This document shows, piece by piece, positions 32,536-34,031 of a DNA stretch of 34,031 nucleotides. The DNA is from Myxococcales bacterium (GTDB lineage Bacteria > Myxococcota_A > Polyangia > JAHFDS01). The position numbers were made by a program, and so were the translations under genes. A model generated the notes under the pieces. It did no database searches. It saw only the letters and a program-made list of their open reading frames with translations, and was not told the origin of the DNA. Positions within the stretch are counted from its first letter, which is position 1. The number at the start of each line of letters is the position of its first letter. Location: contig JAHFDS010000030.1 in assembly GCA_023248855.1 (NCBI GenBank), forward strand, positions 1 to 34,031. Reading direction: 5' to 3'.

Positions 32536-34031
<1,496 letters not shown>

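Overview
This is a GC-rich chromosomal window, probably from the Myxococcota or a related deltaproteobacterial lineage. That placement is inferred from gene content: large eukaryotic-like Ser/Thr kinases fused to STAND ATPases, FHA-domain membrane proteins inside a Tad secretion operon, sigma-54 activators, and many lipoproteins. I saw no rRNA, tRNA, CRISPR array or intact mobile element.

Region 1 (about 1-11,000) is a cluster of small envelope and stress-type genes. It holds a glutaredoxin-fold protein without cysteine, a frameshifted membrane protein, a DUF4398 lipoprotein, a DUF4398/OmpA lipoprotein, a YtxH-like protein, a small membrane protein, a DUF4142 protein, a DUF2383 ferritin-like protein, a beta-barrel-like outer-membrane protein, an AI-2E transporter, a BON lipoprotein, a coiled-coil protein, a zinc-ribbon protein and a membrane protein with three PASTA repeats. 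At its right end lies a GAF/AAA+/Fis sigma-54 activator that is frameshifted as sequenced. Several of these genes, including the activator, have -24/-12 (sigma-54-type) matches at a plausible distance from the start codon. The cluster therefore looks like a local sigma-54 regulon with its own activator, and a second activator may survive only as a short relic near 7,043-7,102. Two copies of a 180-bp hairpin-forming repeat lie just 3' of two genes of the cluster. A small Ala/Lys-rich helical protein (10,667-10,915) has a 5'-UTR hairpin that would bury its ribosome binding site.

Region 2 (about 11,000-23,650) starts with a VOC-family protein divergent from two giant paralogous kinase-STAND ATPase genes. 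The two are translationally coupled (TAATG). Their last ~1.13 kb is almost identical while their 5' two-thirds are strongly diverged, which suggests gene conversion. They are followed by a secreted protein of unknown function, a phospholipase C-type phosphoesterase lipoprotein, a DUF2695 protein, a slipin (SPFH) protein and a remnant gene. The DUF2695-slipin gap carries perfect palindromes.

Region 3 (about 23,650-34,031) is entirely on the minus strand: a long, tightly packed operon of Tad (tight adherence/type II-like) machinery. In transcription order it reads CpaF ATPase (cut by the window edge), TadB, TadC, FHA membrane protein, TPR lipoprotein, a second CpaF-like ATPase, a second FHA membrane protein, a lipoprotein and glucokinase. 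Most junctions are ATGA/GTGA overlaps. An orphan TRAP-type solute-binding protein lies just downstream.
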